A stretch of 64,000 nt of DNA, taken from positions 3,459,501-3,523,500 of the forward strand of contig NZ_CP075529.1 of the NCBI RefSeq assembly GCF_025809055.1, read 5' to 3'. The notes beneath the pieces were generated by a model. That model saw only the letters and a program-made list of their open reading frames with translations, had not been told where the DNA came from and searched no databases. This document shows, piece after piece, positions 33,266 to 42,185 of the stretch (positions are counted from its first letter, which is position 1; each line of letters opens with the position of its first letter). Origin of the DNA: Devosia sp. (GTDB lineage: Bacteria; Pseudomonadota; Alphaproteobacteria; Rhizobiales; Devosiaceae). A program made the translations under genes and the position numbers.

Positions 33266-33667
33266 TTACCAGCTTTGGCCCAGAACCTTGAAGCATTCTC
33301 TGATGACATCATCGAGCCGTGATGTGGTGCGCAGCGCCGGCAACATGCCCGGATCGGCCCATTTGTGGTCGACGATCTCGTCGGAGGCGCGGATGGTGCC
33401 GACATAATCGGTGGTGGTGAACACGGCCAGCCGATAGGTGCCGTCACGGCCCAGTTCCTGGGTAACGACATGTCGCGGATTGCGAATGGTGAGGCCCAGC
33501 TCCTCCTGAACCTCGCGGACGGCGCATTGTTCGATGGTCTCTCCATCGTCCATGCGGCCGCCGGGAAAGGTCCACAGGTTCTGGTAGGGTGCGAAGGCCC
33601 GCTTGATCAGAAGGATCTTGCCGTGGCGCACGATGCCGACGCTGGCAGCATTGGGAAGGTCGGTCAT
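33266..33667 (-). CDS. Nudix hydrolase
   Basis: 133 residues. The Nudix box reads GGRMDDGETIEQCAVREVQE followed by ELGL (about residues 36-59), with all catalytic Glu present. It hydrolyses nucleoside diphosphates linked to another moiety; the substrate is not clear from sequence. The N-terminus SVGIVRHGKILLIKRAF is typical. It ends 8 bases before the start chosen for the TIGR02301 gene, so the two are probably one operon, and it is divergent from the SRAP gene. Confidence 0.9.
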   Translation of the reverse strand: MTDLPNAASVGIVRHGKILLIKRAFAPYQNLWTFPGGRMDDGETIEQCAVREVQEELGLTIRNPRHVVTQELGRDGTYRLAVFTTTDYVGTIRASDEIVDHKWADPGMLPALRTTSRLDDVIRECFKVLGQSW

Positions 33668-33703
33668 GGGTCCGGGCCGGTTTGCGATTCGTTAGCGGAG
33701 AGA

Positions 33704-33721
33704 TTACCTCTCCAGAGGTAA
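33704..33721. promoter_or_regulatory. Perfect 18-bp palindrome before the SRAP gene
   Basis: TTACCTCT-CC-AGAGGTAA: two 8-base arms with a 2-base centre. It directly abuts the AAGGAG ribosome site of the SRAP gene (ATG at 33734) and is 37 bases from the divergent Nudix start. It could be an operator or a small stem-loop in the 5' end of the message. Confidence 0.55.
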
Positions 33722-33733
33722 AGGAGACACGTC

Positions 33734-34474
33734 ATGTGCGGACGCTATGCATCGACATTGCCACCGGAAATGATGGTGGAACTGTTCAAGCTGCTGAACA
33801 GCGTCGACATGGTGCCGCGCTACAATATCGCGCCCACCCAGCCGATCGTCGCGATCTGGGAGGCGCATGGGCAGCGCGAAGCCCATTTCGCCCGCTGGGG
33901 CCTGGTACCCGGTTGGGTCAAGGATCCGCGCGACTTTCCGCTGCTGGTCAATGCAAGGGCCGAAAGCATGGCCGACAAGCCGGCCTTTCGCGATCGGGTC
34001 AAGCATGGCCGCTGCATCGTGCCGGCGAGTGGATATTATGAGTGGCATACCGGCCCCGACAAGAAGAAGCAGCCCTATTACATCACCCGCGCCGACGGCG
34101 CGCCGATGGCGCTGGCCGGGCTCTATGCGTCATGGATGGGCCCCAATGGCGAGGAAGTCGACAGCGTGGCGACCATAACGGTGGCCGCCAATGCGCAATT
34201 GTCGGTGGTGCATGACCGGATGCCGGCGATCCTGATGAGCGAAAGCGCGCAGGACGACTGGCTCAATGTGCGCGATATCCGTGGCCCGGAAGCGGCGCAA
34301 CTGGCCTTGCCGCTGGACGACGGTGTGCTCAGGTTTCATCCGGTATCCACGCGGGTCAACTCGGCCCGCGATGACGATCCCGGCCTGATTGAGCCGGTCA
34401 GCCTCGACAGGCCCGAGCCGCTCCAGGCCAAGCCGAAAAAGGCGGCCGGTGGCGGTCAGATGGACCTGTTCTAG
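33734..34474 (+). CDS. SRAP-family abasic-site protein (YedK/HMCES-like)
   Basis: 246 residues. SOS response-associated peptidases bind abasic sites in single-stranded DNA and form a thiazolidine crosslink through Cys2. Present are MCGRYAS (Cys2), RYNIAPTQP, ARWGLVPGW, LVNARAESMADKPAF (Asn), CIVPASGYYEW (Glu) and SVVHDRMP (His). The family is usually 220-240 residues; the extra length is a Lys/Gly-rich tail (PKKAAGGGQMDLF). A palindrome touches its ribosome site. It could be part of a DNA damage response, but I see no LexA box. Confidence 0.94.
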   Translation: MCGRYASTLPPEMMVELFKLLNSVDMVPRYNIAPTQPIVAIWEAHGQREAHFARWGLVPGWVKDPRDFPLLVNARAESMADKPAFRDRVKHGRCIVPASGYYEWHTGPDKKKQPYYITRADGAPMALAGLYASWMGPNGEEVDSVATITVAANAQLSVVHDRMPAILMSESAQDDWLNVRDIRGPEAAQLALPLDDGVLRFHPVSTRVNSARDDDPGLIEPVSLDRPEPLQAKPKKAAGGGQMDLF

Positions 34475-34580
34475 AGCTTTTCTGGTTCTGATTGAATCAG
34501 ACGAGAAAGGCTCTAAGTTGTTGAGAGGTCACGTTTTCGAACCAGAAAAGTGGTATCCACTTTTCTTGAAAACGCTCTAA
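34475..34580. repeat. Hyphomicrobiales-type intergenic palindrome (family C)
   Basis: About 106 bases, opening AGAGCTTTTCTGGTTCTGAT and closing AAAACGCTCT. Internal arms pair, e.g. CCAGAAAAGTGG / CCACTTTTCT and TGATTGAATCAGA. It fills the space between the convergent SRAP and hemerythrin genes. Such elements are dispersed in many copies in this order. Confidence 0.75.
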
Positions 34581-34582
34581 GC

Positions 34583-35143
34583 TCACATGATATCGAAATA
34601 GCCCAGAGCGTCGCCGATGGCTTCCTCCTCGTAATGGAGGTGGGAAAGCAGCACCTTTTCGAGGGCGCGATAGACTTCGACGGCATCGTCGAAATTCTCC
34701 CGCCCCGGCGCGTCGGCCAGCTTGATGAGGGTGTCGATCAGCCTCTCGAGCAGCGTGTGGACGACGACATGCTCGGCTTGCAGGCGATCGGCAATGGCCT
34801 TGAAGGCCGGACTCTGCGCGGCGATGACCGGAAACAGCGCCCGGTCTTCGATGGAGTGATGGCCATGCACGAACTGGCAATATTGCCCGCAAAGCGTGCC
34901 GAAGCGGCGATAGTTCGAGACCATCACCAGGTCCTGCGTTTCAGCCCTGACGTCCTCGGCACTGGCCTTGCCCTCGGCCGCGCGTTCGATCAGGCGGCCG
35001 AGCACGGTCATGTTCTCGCGCAGATGATCGTGGATCATCTTGAGGTGTTCGCCGGGATGCTTCTGCGCCTCGGTGAGGCCCGGAAGCTCGGGAATGGCGG
35101 GACGGGTGGCGTCGTCGAGGAATTGGATGTCTTTGAGCAGCAT
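34583..35143 (-). CDS. Hemerythrin-like HHE-domain protein
   Basis: 186 residues forming a four-helix bundle with iron-binding residues: MIHDHLRENM, CQFVHGHHSIEDRALFP, LQAEHVVVHTLLERLI and LSHLHYEEEAIGDALG. This is the HHE cation-binding pattern with five His and two acidic ligands for a di-iron site. Roles known in the family include oxygen or nitric oxide sensing and iron handling; which applies is open. It is downstream of the flavoenzyme gene (58 bases) on the same strand. Confidence 0.88.
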   Translation of the reverse strand: MLLKDIQFLDDATRPAIPELPGLTEAQKHPGEHLKMIHDHLRENMTVLGRLIERAAEGKASAEDVRAETQDLVMVSNYRRFGTLCGQYCQFVHGHHSIEDRALFPVIAAQSPAFKAIADRLQAEHVVVHTLLERLIDTLIKLADAPGRENFDDAVEVYRALEKVLLSHLHYEEEAIGDALGYFDIM

Positions 35144-35201
35144 GGGGCAGACATGGGACCGTGCCGGCCCATGCGCAAGAAGGCACAGCGGGGTGACCGG
35201 G

Positions 35202-36623
35202 TTACACGGGGCCCAGCATTTTTCCCGGATTGAGGATGCCCCTGGGATCGAGCGCAGTCTTGATCGCGCGCATCATCTCGAGTGCGACCGGGTCCTTGAC
35301 CTGGCGCAGCAGGTCGACCTTGAGCTGGCCGATGCCATGTTCGGCAGAAACCGAGCCCCCCAGTTTCAGCACGACCTCGTAGATGACCCCGTGCATGGCC
35401 TCGTCATACTGGGCCATGAAGGCCTTGGGATCAGCGCCGACCGGCATCGAAAAGTTGAAGTGAATATTGCCATCGCCCATATGGCCGAACGGCACGGGGC
35501 GGATGCCGGGGACCAGTTTCTCTGCGGCTGCGCTGCCCTCGGCGATCAGGCGCGGCACAGCGGCAATGGGCACCGAAACGTCGTGCTTGATCGAGGCGCC
35601 CTCGCGCGACTGGCATTCGCTCATCTGCTCGCGAAAGGCCCACATGCGGGTGCGGTCGGCCAGACTCTCGGCGAGGACGGCATCGGCGACAAGCTCTTCC
35701 TCGAACGCCGCCTCAAGGCCCGATTGCAGCGCGCCTGGTGCAGTGCCGGGCATGCGGGTCAATTCGATCAGCGCATACCAGGGTGAGGCGCTGGCGGTGG
35801 GATCGGCATCGAGCATGCCGTGGCGAAGCTGGATATCGAGGCCGATCCGGGGGATGAGCTCGAAGGCATTGAGACGGGCGCCGAAGCGCTGGCGCATGAG
35901 CTGAAACAGGTCCAGCGCCGCGTCGGGCGAAGCCACATTGACCAGGGCCGTTTCATGATCTTCCGGCAGCGGAAAGAGTTTGAGGCTGGCGGCGGTGATG
36001 ATGCCCAGCGTCCCCTCGGCGCCGACCAGCAGGTCCTTGAGATCGTAACCGGTATTGTCTTTCTTGAGGGCGTTGAGGCCGCGATAGAGGCGGCCATCGG
36101 CGAGCACCGCTTCCACCCCCATGGTGAGCTCGCGGGCATTGCCATAGGCCAGGACATTGACGCCGCCGGCGTTTGAGGACAGCACACCACCAATGCGCGC
36201 CGAACCCTGCGAGGCCAGCCAGAGCGGGAACATCATACCGGCCTCTTCGGCGGCCTTGTGGGCGTTTTCGAGAATGACACCAGCCTCTGCCACCATGACG
36301 CCGGCGGCGGCATCGACGGAGCGGACGCGGTCCAGCTTTTGCAGGCTGAGGATAATTTCGTCGCCGCGAAGGGGCACCTGGGCGCCGACGAGCCCGGTAT
36401 TGCCGCCCTGGGCGATGATGCCGACGCGCGCATCGTTGGCCCAGCGCAAGACGGCCTGGACGGCCTCAATATCGGGTGGCGTGACGACGGCCACGGCGGT
36501 CTTGTGAAAGCGTTTCCGGGGCTCGTTGAGCCATGCACCCATGCGTCCGCTATCGCCGATGACATTGGCCCCGCCGACAAGGCCGGTCAAAGCGGAAACG
36601 ATCTCGGAAGCGGTCAGGGACAT
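35202..36623 (-). CDS. FAD-linked D-2-hydroxyacid dehydrogenase (GlcD / D-2-hydroxyglutarate type)
   Basis: 473 residues. The PCMH FAD-binding part has IIAQGGNTGLVGAQVPL (about residues 70-86) and LSSNAGGVNVLAYGNARELTMG. The C-terminal FAD-oxidase cap has HMGDGNIHFNFSMP with metal-binding His, and SAEHGIGQLK near the end. The layout fits D-2-hydroxyglutarate or D-lactate dehydrogenases; the exact substrate is not determined by these motifs. It is divergent from the phosphatase gene and its start codon lies 118 bases from that gene's ATG. Confidence 0.88.
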   Translation of the reverse strand: MSLTASEIVSALTGLVGGANVIGDSGRMGAWLNEPRKRFHKTAVAVVTPPDIEAVQAVLRWANDARVGIIAQGGNTGLVGAQVPLRGDEIILSLQKLDRVRSVDAAAGVMVAEAGVILENAHKAAEEAGMMFPLWLASQGSARIGGVLSSNAGGVNVLAYGNARELTMGVEAVLADGRLYRGLNALKKDNTGYDLKDLLVGAEGTLGIITAASLKLFPLPEDHETALVNVASPDAALDLFQLMRQRFGARLNAFELIPRIGLDIQLRHGMLDADPTASASPWYALIELTRMPGTAPGALQSGLEAAFEEELVADAVLAESLADRTRMWAFREQMSECQSREGASIKHDVSVPIAAVPRLIAEGSAAAEKLVPGIRPVPFGHMGDGNIHFNFSMPVGADPKAFMAQYDEAMHGVIYEVVLKLGGSVSAEHGIGQLKVDLLRQVKDPVALEMMRAIKTALDPRGILNPGKMLGPV

Positions 36624-36741
36624 GTCTTTGCTCGGTCAATGGACAGCTATGCGGATGGCGGCCTTGTCCGCCCCCGATCCCATGTGCCACAAGCGGGCCA
36701 TCGACTCCAGCTTGAGGACGCGCCGCCCGGCGCGGGATGAC

Positions 36742-37362
36742 ATGACTGCCCTGGTCTGGCCGGAAATCTACTTCATTCGGCATGGTGAAACACCCTGGAA
36801 CGCCGAGCGCCGTTATCAGGGGCGCCGGGACATTCCGCTCAACGAAAAGGGCAAGGGTCAGGCCAGCCTCAACGGCAAGACGCTGGCGCGGCTGTTTGCA
36901 AGCCGCGGCCTCGATCCGACGCAGTTCGAATGGCACGCTTCGCCGCTGGGCCGCACGCGGGAAACCATGGAGCGCGTGCGCATGGGGTTCACCCAGCACC
37001 TGCCCGAAGTGAAATTCGACGTACGCCTGATGGAAATCAGCTTCGGCGTGCTCGAGGGCAGCCTGCACGAGGAACTGCCGGCCAATATGGCCGTGGCCCC
37101 CGGCCAGCGCGATGAGACCTATTGGGACTTTCGTCCGGAGAACGGCGAAAACTATCGCGATGTCGAAGCGCGCCTCACCGAATTTGCCGGCGTGCTCAAT
37201 GGTCCCTCAGTGGTCGTCGCCCATGGCGGCATCGCCCGCACCCTGCGGGTGCTGATCGAGCGGGCGCCGATCCTGGATGTGATCAATTGGCCGCCTCCGC
37301 AGGACACGATCATGCATTTCACGCCGGGCAAGATGGAACTGATCCGGGCCAGCGACCTGTGA
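36742..37362 (+). CDS. Histidine phosphatase (phosphoglycerate mutase-like)
   Basis: 206 residues of the branch-1 histidine phosphatase group. The phosphohistidine is in IYFIRHGETPWNAERRYQG, the second Arg/Glu region in SPLGRTRETME, and the second His in VVVAHGGIARTL. The frame is open 72 codons upstream, but that part overlaps the divergent flavoenzyme promoter, and the ATG at 36742 gives the usual length. The substrate is unknown. aroC follows 52 bases later. Confidence 0.9.
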   Translation: MTALVWPEIYFIRHGETPWNAERRYQGRRDIPLNEKGKGQASLNGKTLARLFASRGLDPTQFEWHASPLGRTRETMERVRMGFTQHLPEVKFDVRLMEISFGVLEGSLHEELPANMAVAPGQRDETYWDFRPENGENYRDVEARLTEFAGVLNGPSVVVAHGGIARTLRVLIERAPILDVINWPPPQDTIMHFTPGKMELIRASDL

Positions 37363-37414
37363 TTGACCTTGGCACGGCCTCTGCCTAAAACCGCCCCAGC
37401 AACAGGGTCGCGCC

Positions 37415-38530
37415 ATGTCTTTCAATACATTCGGACATCTCTTTCGTTTCACCACCTGGGGTGAAAGCCATGGCCCGGCGCTGGGCGTCGTCGTCGACGG
37501 GTGCCCGCCGGGCATCGAACTGACGCCCGAGATGATCCAGCGCGATCTCGATCGCCGCAAGCCGGGCCAGTCCAAATATACGACGCAGCGCCGGGAAGCC
37601 GACGAAGTGAAGATCCTCTCGGGTGTGTTCGAGGACGAACGCACCCACGGGCCGCGGACCACCGGCACGCCCATTTCGCTGCTGATCGAAAATACCGACC
37701 AACGGTCCAAGGACTATTCGGATATCCGCGACAAATATCGTCCCGGCCATGCCGATTACACCTACGACCAGAAATACGGCATCCGCGATTATCGTGGTGG
37801 CGGCCGGACCTCGGCGCGGGAAACCGCAGCACGCGTCGCTGCCGGCGCCATAGCGCGGCAGGTGCTGGCAGGCGTGACCATTCGCGCCAGCCTGGTGCAG
37901 GTTGGCCCGCACAAGATCGACTATGACAATTTCGACTGGGCGCAGGTCGGCGAGAACCCGTTCTTTTGCGCCGACGCGAAGGCCGCCACGCTTTGGGCCG
38001 ACTATCTCGACGGCATCCGCAAGGATGGCAATTCGGTGGGCGCCGTGATCGAGGTGGTGGCCGAAGGCGTTCCGGCCGGGTGGGGTGCGCCCATCTATGG
38101 CAAGCTCAGTGCCGATCTGGCCTCGGCCATGATGAGCATCAACGCCGTCAAGGGCGTCGAAATCGGCGCCGGTTTCGACGCGGCCAGCCTGACGGGTGTC
38201 GATAATGCCGACCAGATGCGCGCCGGGGCCGACCGTCCCTATTTCCTCGCCAATCATGCCGGCGGTATCCTGGGAGGCGTGTCCAATGGCGATCCGGTAG
38301 TGTGCCGCTTCGCCGTCAAGCCGACCTCCTCAATCCTGACGCCACGCCAGACCGTAACCACGGCCAACGAGGATACCGACATCATCACCAAGGGGCGGCA
38401 CGACCCCTGCGTCGGCATTCGCGCCGTGCCGGTTGGCGAAGCGATGATGGCACTGGTCCTGGCCGACCACATGCTGCGCCATCGCGGGCAAACCGGCCGC
38501 GAGGGTGCCGTGGGGTTCCAGCGGAACTAG
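37415..38530 (+). CDS. aroC: Chorismate synthase
   Basis: Converts EPSP to chorismate with reduced FMN (EC 4.2.3.5), the last step of the shikimate pathway. 371 residues, standard length. Family signatures are FTTWGESHGPALGVVVDGCP at the N-terminus, IRDYRGGGRTSARETAARVA (about 124-143), and the C-terminal HDPCVGIRAVPVGEAMMALV. It is in the same direction as the upstream phosphatase, and no other aro gene is present. Confidence 0.97.
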   Translation: MSFNTFGHLFRFTTWGESHGPALGVVVDGCPPGIELTPEMIQRDLDRRKPGQSKYTTQRREADEVKILSGVFEDERTHGPRTTGTPISLLIENTDQRSKDYSDIRDKYRPGHADYTYDQKYGIRDYRGGGRTSARETAARVAAGAIARQVLAGVTIRASLVQVGPHKIDYDNFDWAQVGENPFFCADAKAATLWADYLDGIRKDGNSVGAVIEVVAEGVPAGWGAPIYGKLSADLASAMMSINAVKGVEIGAGFDAASLTGVDNADQMRAGADRPYFLANHAGGILGGVSNGDPVVCRFAVKPTSSILTPRQTVTTANEDTDIITKGRHDPCVGIRAVPVGEAMMALVLADHMLRHRGQTGREGAVGFQRN

Positions 38531-38744
38531 ACTACTTCACGATAGGACTGAAACGACGGAGCCTTTTCCTTCTCTCCTGAGGGGAGAAGAGCCTGCCCTG
38601 GACTTGATCCGGGGTGGCGCGAAGCGCCGGATGAGGGGTTCACACTCGCGTTCCTGCCGAGAAGCTTTCACCCCTCACCCAACCCTCTCCCCTGAGGGGC
38701 GAGGGCGCGATGAAGGCGATGGTTCAGATCACGGGTGAAATTCC
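38531..38744. repeat. Intergenic region with CTCTCCCCTGAGGGG-type repeats
   Basis: These 214 bases between the convergent aroC and MBL-hydrolase genes hold short hairpins: TCTCCTGAGGGGAGA near 38573-38587 and CTCTCCCCTGAGGGGCGAG near 38687-38705, with CCCCTCACCCAACC before the second. This is another dispersed repeat type. No gene is seen. Confidence 0.6.
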
Positions 38745-39674
38745 CTAGGCAGGCGCGTCGCCGAGGGACAGCCGCAAGCCGAACGGGCCGCGCGTCACGC
38801 GGAGTTGGCCGAGGGCTTCCAGATATTCGACATGCGCCATCATGGTCATGCGCGCAGCAAACCGCACCCGAGCGGGTTGTTCGGGATAGATTTGCGCAAT
38901 GACCGCCCCGAGCGTGGTGGCGCCCTGGCGGACCGCCTCGATGAGCCGGTCATTGCGCATCTGCCGGTGCGTCCTGAGGGCCGCGGCATGAGCCGGTCCA
39001 TCTTCTATCGGGCCGCCATGCGCGGGGACGTAGCGGCGGTAGGGCAGCGCGATGAGCTTGTCCAGCGCGGCGAAGTAGTCAGACATCGAACCATCCGGGA
39101 CGGAAACCAGGGTGGAGTTCCACCCCATGACATGATCGCCGCTGAGCAGAATTTCGGTGCCGGCCAACCCGAAAGCCAGATGGTTGGCGCAGTGGCCGGG
39201 CGTTGTGTGCACGACAACGCTCATATCGCCCGCTTCGATTGTCTCGCCATCGATCAGCGTCCGATCGGGTAGCAGGGCCCAATCGCATGAGCCGCGAATC
39301 GGGTTGCGCTCAAAGCGCCTCAATGGCCGCGATAGCCTGTGCTGGCCACCGAACCACAAGGGCGCTCCAAGTTTTTCCCGCCAGACGGCCGCCGAGGCGC
39401 TGTGATCCTTGTGTGTATGGGTCAAAAGGATGGTCGTGACCACGCGGCCCGCGATGGCGCTCAGGAGGGCAGAATCGTGCCTGTGGTCGACTGGCCCCGG
39501 ATCGATCAGCGCCAGGCGCTCGTGCCCCAGAAGAAAGCTGTTTGTGCCGGTAAAGGTATAGGCAGAGGCATTGGGCGCCGTGACCCTGACGAGGCCCGGC
39601 GCAACCACGACCGGCATGCCGGTATCGGGCTGGAAATCCCTGTCAAAGTGGAGCGTGGAAGAAGCTGATGCCAT
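38745..39674 (-). CDS. MBL-fold hydrolase, LACTB2-like
   Basis: 309 residues. The metallo-beta-lactamase metal motif THTHKDHSA (about residue 93), TPGHCANHLAF, the bridging Asp in LLSGDHVMGW and the last His in VPAHGGPIEDG are all present. A C-terminal winged-helix-like segment (RFAARMTMMAHVEYLEALGQ) is usual for the LACTB2/RNase-type subgroup. The ATG at 39674 (MASASS) is preferred; 18 more codons are open upstream. The substrate is not clear; hydrolases of thioesters and ribonucleases both occur in this group. Confidence 0.87.
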   Translation of the reverse strand: MASASSTLHFDRDFQPDTGMPVVVAPGLVRVTAPNASAYTFTGTNSFLLGHERLALIDPGPVDHRHDSALLSAIAGRVVTTILLTHTHKDHSASAAVWREKLGAPLWFGGQHRLSRPLRRFERNPIRGSCDWALLPDRTLIDGETIEAGDMSVVVHTTPGHCANHLAFGLAGTEILLSGDHVMGWNSTLVSVPDGSMSDYFAALDKLIALPYRRYVPAHGGPIEDGPAHAAALRTHRQMRNDRLIEAVRQGATTLGAVIAQIYPEQPARVRFAARMTMMAHVEYLEALGQLRVTRGPFGLRLSLGDAPA

Positions 39675-39768
39675 TGCGCGTCTGATGCCAAGAAAGTAAG
39701 AAGCCTTAGGAACGGTGATCCTGTTCATTCAGCACCACCATGACTAGTCCAAGCCTGGAAGGTAAGAA

Positions 39769-40383
39769 ATGGCCGTGACCCTGACTACGCCCAATACGCT
39801 GCTCGGCACCTATCAGCCCAAGAGCGACGTCGCCAAGCTGGCAACCAATGCCGCAATCGTCGTACTGGGCACCTTGCTCATCACCGCCGCTGCCAAGATC
39901 AACGTGCCGGTGTGGCCGGTGCCGGTGACCCTGCAGAGCTTTGCCATTGCAGCGCTCGCCGCTGGTTTCGGCATGCGTATCGGCGTGGCCACCGTGGCGC
40001 TCTACCTGCTCGAAGGCGCGTTCGGCCTTCCCGTCTTCGCCACCGGCGGCGGCCTTGCCTATCTTGCCGGCCCGACGGGCGGCTTCCTGATCGGCTTCCT
40101 GGTCATGGCCGGCATTATCGGGTTCTTCGCCGACCGTGGCGCTTCAAGCCGTCCGGTGACCCTGTTTGCGGGCATGATGGTGGGCAACGCCGTCATGTTC
40201 GCCCTGGGCTTCGCCTGGCTGTTGGCCATGGCTGGCGCGGCGCAGTGGCTGGACCAGTCCAACGTGGTCGCCGACGCCTTCGCCAAGGCCGTGCAGCCGT
40301 TCATCGTCTGGGACATTCTCAAAATGGCCCTGGCCGCACTGACCGTGACCGGCCTCTGGAGCCTGTTCGGCCGCAAGGGCTGA
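39769..40383 (+). CDS. bioY: Biotin transporter BioY
   Basis: 204-residue membrane S component of an ECF-type or solitary biotin importer. The family sequence INVPVWPVPVTLQSFAIAAL, GFGMRIGVATVALYLLEGAF and LAGPTGGFLIGFLVMAGIIG is clear. No BioM or BioN gene adjoins, so it may work alone or with a shared module. GGAAGG gives the ribosome site, and a strong terminator follows. I looked for a BioR box upstream and did not see one. Confidence 0.95.
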   Translation: MAVTLTTPNTLLGTYQPKSDVAKLATNAAIVVLGTLLITAAAKINVPVWPVPVTLQSFAIAALAAGFGMRIGVATVALYLLEGAFGLPVFATGGGLAYLAGPTGGFLIGFLVMAGIIGFFADRGASSRPVTLFAGMMVGNAVMFALGFAWLLAMAGAAQWLDQSNVVADAFAKAVQPFIVWDILKMALAALTVTGLWSLFGRKG

Positions 40384-40409
40384 GCCCGGCTAACACCCAT
40401 GAATGCGAA

Positions 40410-40438
40410 GGGCCGGTGCAATGCACCGGCCCTTTTTC
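40410..40438 (+). terminator. Rho-independent terminator after bioY
   Basis: An 11-bp perfect stem (GGGCCGGTGCA / TGCACCGGCCC) with a one-base loop is followed by TTTTT. It also lies next to the 3' end of the convergent sugar operon. Confidence 0.9.
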
Positions 40439-40448
40439 TTGCGCACCC

Positions 40449-41141
40449 TCACACCGCTTCAAGCCGCCGGGTAAATTGCGAGACGGCCGAGAACATGGAT
40501 TGCGGCGTGTCGCCGGTGACGATGGCGCCGAGCAGGGGCGCGGCCACGCCCGCGGCCCGCAGCGCGATACTGTCAGCGGGGGTCAGGGCGAGTTGGCTCG
40601 GTACGATGACCGGGACATCGACGGCTTTCACCACCTCGGTGTAGCGCGCCAGGTCAGTCTCGGTCATGGCCGTGCGATAGCGCTCGAAGGGCATGATCGA
40701 GGCTTCGATGATGCAGCCGGGCAAAGCGGCGATTCCGGCGAGGGTTTCGGGCATGCTGGTCGAGGAAAGGGCCGGCATGGGGCGCAGGCGTGACTGCAGC
40801 AGGTGAGGCTGCATGTGGTCGATATAGACGTTGAAGCCTTCGAAGCCGAGATCGGCGAGGGCATTCATCTCAGATGCGGTGGGCACAGTTTCCTGGCCAG
40901 CCATGACAAGTAGCGGGCAACCAAGCCCGGCGAGTTCCTCGAAGAAGGGACGTTCCTGCGCGAAGGTGCCGAAGGTGGTGCCGGTGGCGCGGTGATAGGC
41001 GTTGAGATGGGTCTTGAGCGCAAAGGCGCCGCCATCCAGGGCCGCCTTGGCAAGGTCGAGATCGTGACGGGCGAGCGAAACGGCGACCGGAAACGCACCC
41101 GAAGTCAGCGCAGCGTGGAAGCGGGAGCTGGAATAGGTCAT
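40449..41141 (-). CDS. TIM-barrel-like protein of unknown activity, last gene of sugar operon
   Basis: 230 residues with alternating strand-helix pattern that reads as a TIM barrel: FPVAVSLARHDLDLAKAALD, ALKTHLNAYHR (a Lys at about position 43), LLVMAGQETVPT, GFEGFNVYIDHMQ, GCIIEASIMPFERY, VPVIVPSQLALTP, and LLGAIVTGDTP near the C-terminus, which resembles a phosphate-binding turn. I do not recognise the family; aldolase- or epimerase-like activity is only a guess from fold and context. It overlaps the ATPase gene by 4 bases (ATGA), so it is tightly part of the operon that starts at the LacI gene. Confidence 0.75.
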   Translation of the reverse strand: MTYSSSRFHAALTSGAFPVAVSLARHDLDLAKAALDGGAFALKTHLNAYHRATGTTFGTFAQERPFFEELAGLGCPLLVMAGQETVPTASEMNALADLGFEGFNVYIDHMQPHLLQSRLRPMPALSSTSMPETLAGIAALPGCIIEASIMPFERYRTAMTETDLARYTEVVKAVDVPVIVPSQLALTPADSIALRAAGVAAPLLGAIVTGDTPQSMFSAVSQFTRRLEAV

Positions 41142-42181
41142 GCGATGCGCAGACCCCCGGCATCAAACAGGTGGATGGCCTCGAGGTCGGGGCGGATATG
41201 GATGGTTTCGCCGGGCCGTGCGGCGATGCGCTCGCGGAAAACGCCGGTGATGGTGTGCTCGCCCAGGGTCATGGTGACCTGGGTTTCCGAGCCCATGGGC
41301 TCGATGAGCGAGACCGTTGCGGGGAGACCATCGGCGGTGAGAGACAGGTGTTCGGGGCGGAAGCCGTAACTGGCCTGTCCACGGGCGGAAACCGAGGCAG
41401 GCAAGGGCAGGGTTACTCCTGCGGCTTCAAACCCCTTTTCGGTGATGGTGCCGCCCAGAATGTTCATTTCGGGCGAGCCGATGAAACCGGCGACGAAGAG
41501 ATTGGCCGGGCGGTCGTAGAGCTCGAGCGGCGCGCCGACCTGCTCCACCTTGCCGCCATTCATGACCACGATGCGATCGGCCATGGTCATGGCTTCGACC
41601 TGATCGTGGGTGACGTAGACGGTGGTGACGCCAAGGCGCTGGTGCAGGCCCTTGATCTCGCCGCGCATGACGACGCGGAGCTTGGCGTCGAGATTGGACA
41701 AGGGTTCATCGAAGAGGAAGACCTGCGGGTTGCGCACGATGGCGCGGCCCATGGCGACGCGCTGGCGCTGGCCGCCTGAGAGCTGGCGGGGATAGCGGTC
41801 GAGCAGGTGGGAAAGGCCGAGAATGCCGGCGGCCCACTGGACGCGCTCGGCGATTTCGGCTTTCGAGGCGCCACGATGTTCGAGCGAGAAACCCATATTC
41901 GTCGCGACGGTCATGTGGGGGTAGAGCGCGTAGTTCTGAAAGACCATGGCGATGTCGCGGTCCTTGGGCTCGAGGTCATTGACCACGCGTCCGCCGATTT
42001 CGATGGCGCCGCCGGTGATGGTCTCGAGGCCCGCGATCATCCGCAACAGGGTGGACTTGCCGCAGCCGGAGGGGCCGACGAGGACGACGAATTCACCGTC
42101 CGCAATATCGATGTCCACGCCATGCAGCACTTGTGTGGCACCATAGCTCTTGGTGACGGATTTGAGGGTAACGGGAGCCAT
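41138..42181 (-). CDS. ABC sugar importer ATPase, UgpC/MsmK type
   Basis: 347 residues. Walker A is VGPSGCGKSTLL (about residue 35), the signature LSGGQRQRVAMGRA (about 135), Walker B VFLFDEPLSNLD, and the switch His in YVTHDQVEAM. The C-terminal 110 residues are the regulatory TOBE-type domain of CUT1 ATPases (AGFIGSPEMNILGG; YGFRPEHLSL). It energises import by the two permeases just upstream; only 4 bases separate it from the second permease. Such ATPases can be shared between systems. Confidence 0.95.
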   Translation of the reverse strand: MAPVTLKSVTKSYGATQVLHGVDIDIADGEFVVLVGPSGCGKSTLLRMIAGLETITGGAIEIGGRVVNDLEPKDRDIAMVFQNYALYPHMTVATNMGFSLEHRGASKAEIAERVQWAAGILGLSHLLDRYPRQLSGGQRQRVAMGRAIVRNPQVFLFDEPLSNLDAKLRVVMRGEIKGLHQRLGVTTVYVTHDQVEAMTMADRIVVMNGGKVEQVGAPLELYDRPANLFVAGFIGSPEMNILGGTITEKGFEAAGVTLPLPASVSARGQASYGFRPEHLSLTADGLPATVSLIEPMGSETQVTMTLGEHTITGVFRERIAARPGETIHIRPDLEAIHLFDAGGLRIA

Positions 42182-42185
42182 GGGG

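Noticed and set aside
39675..39768. BioR operator in front of bioY
   Set aside because: I saw no TTATxxATAA-type palindrome in the upstream region.
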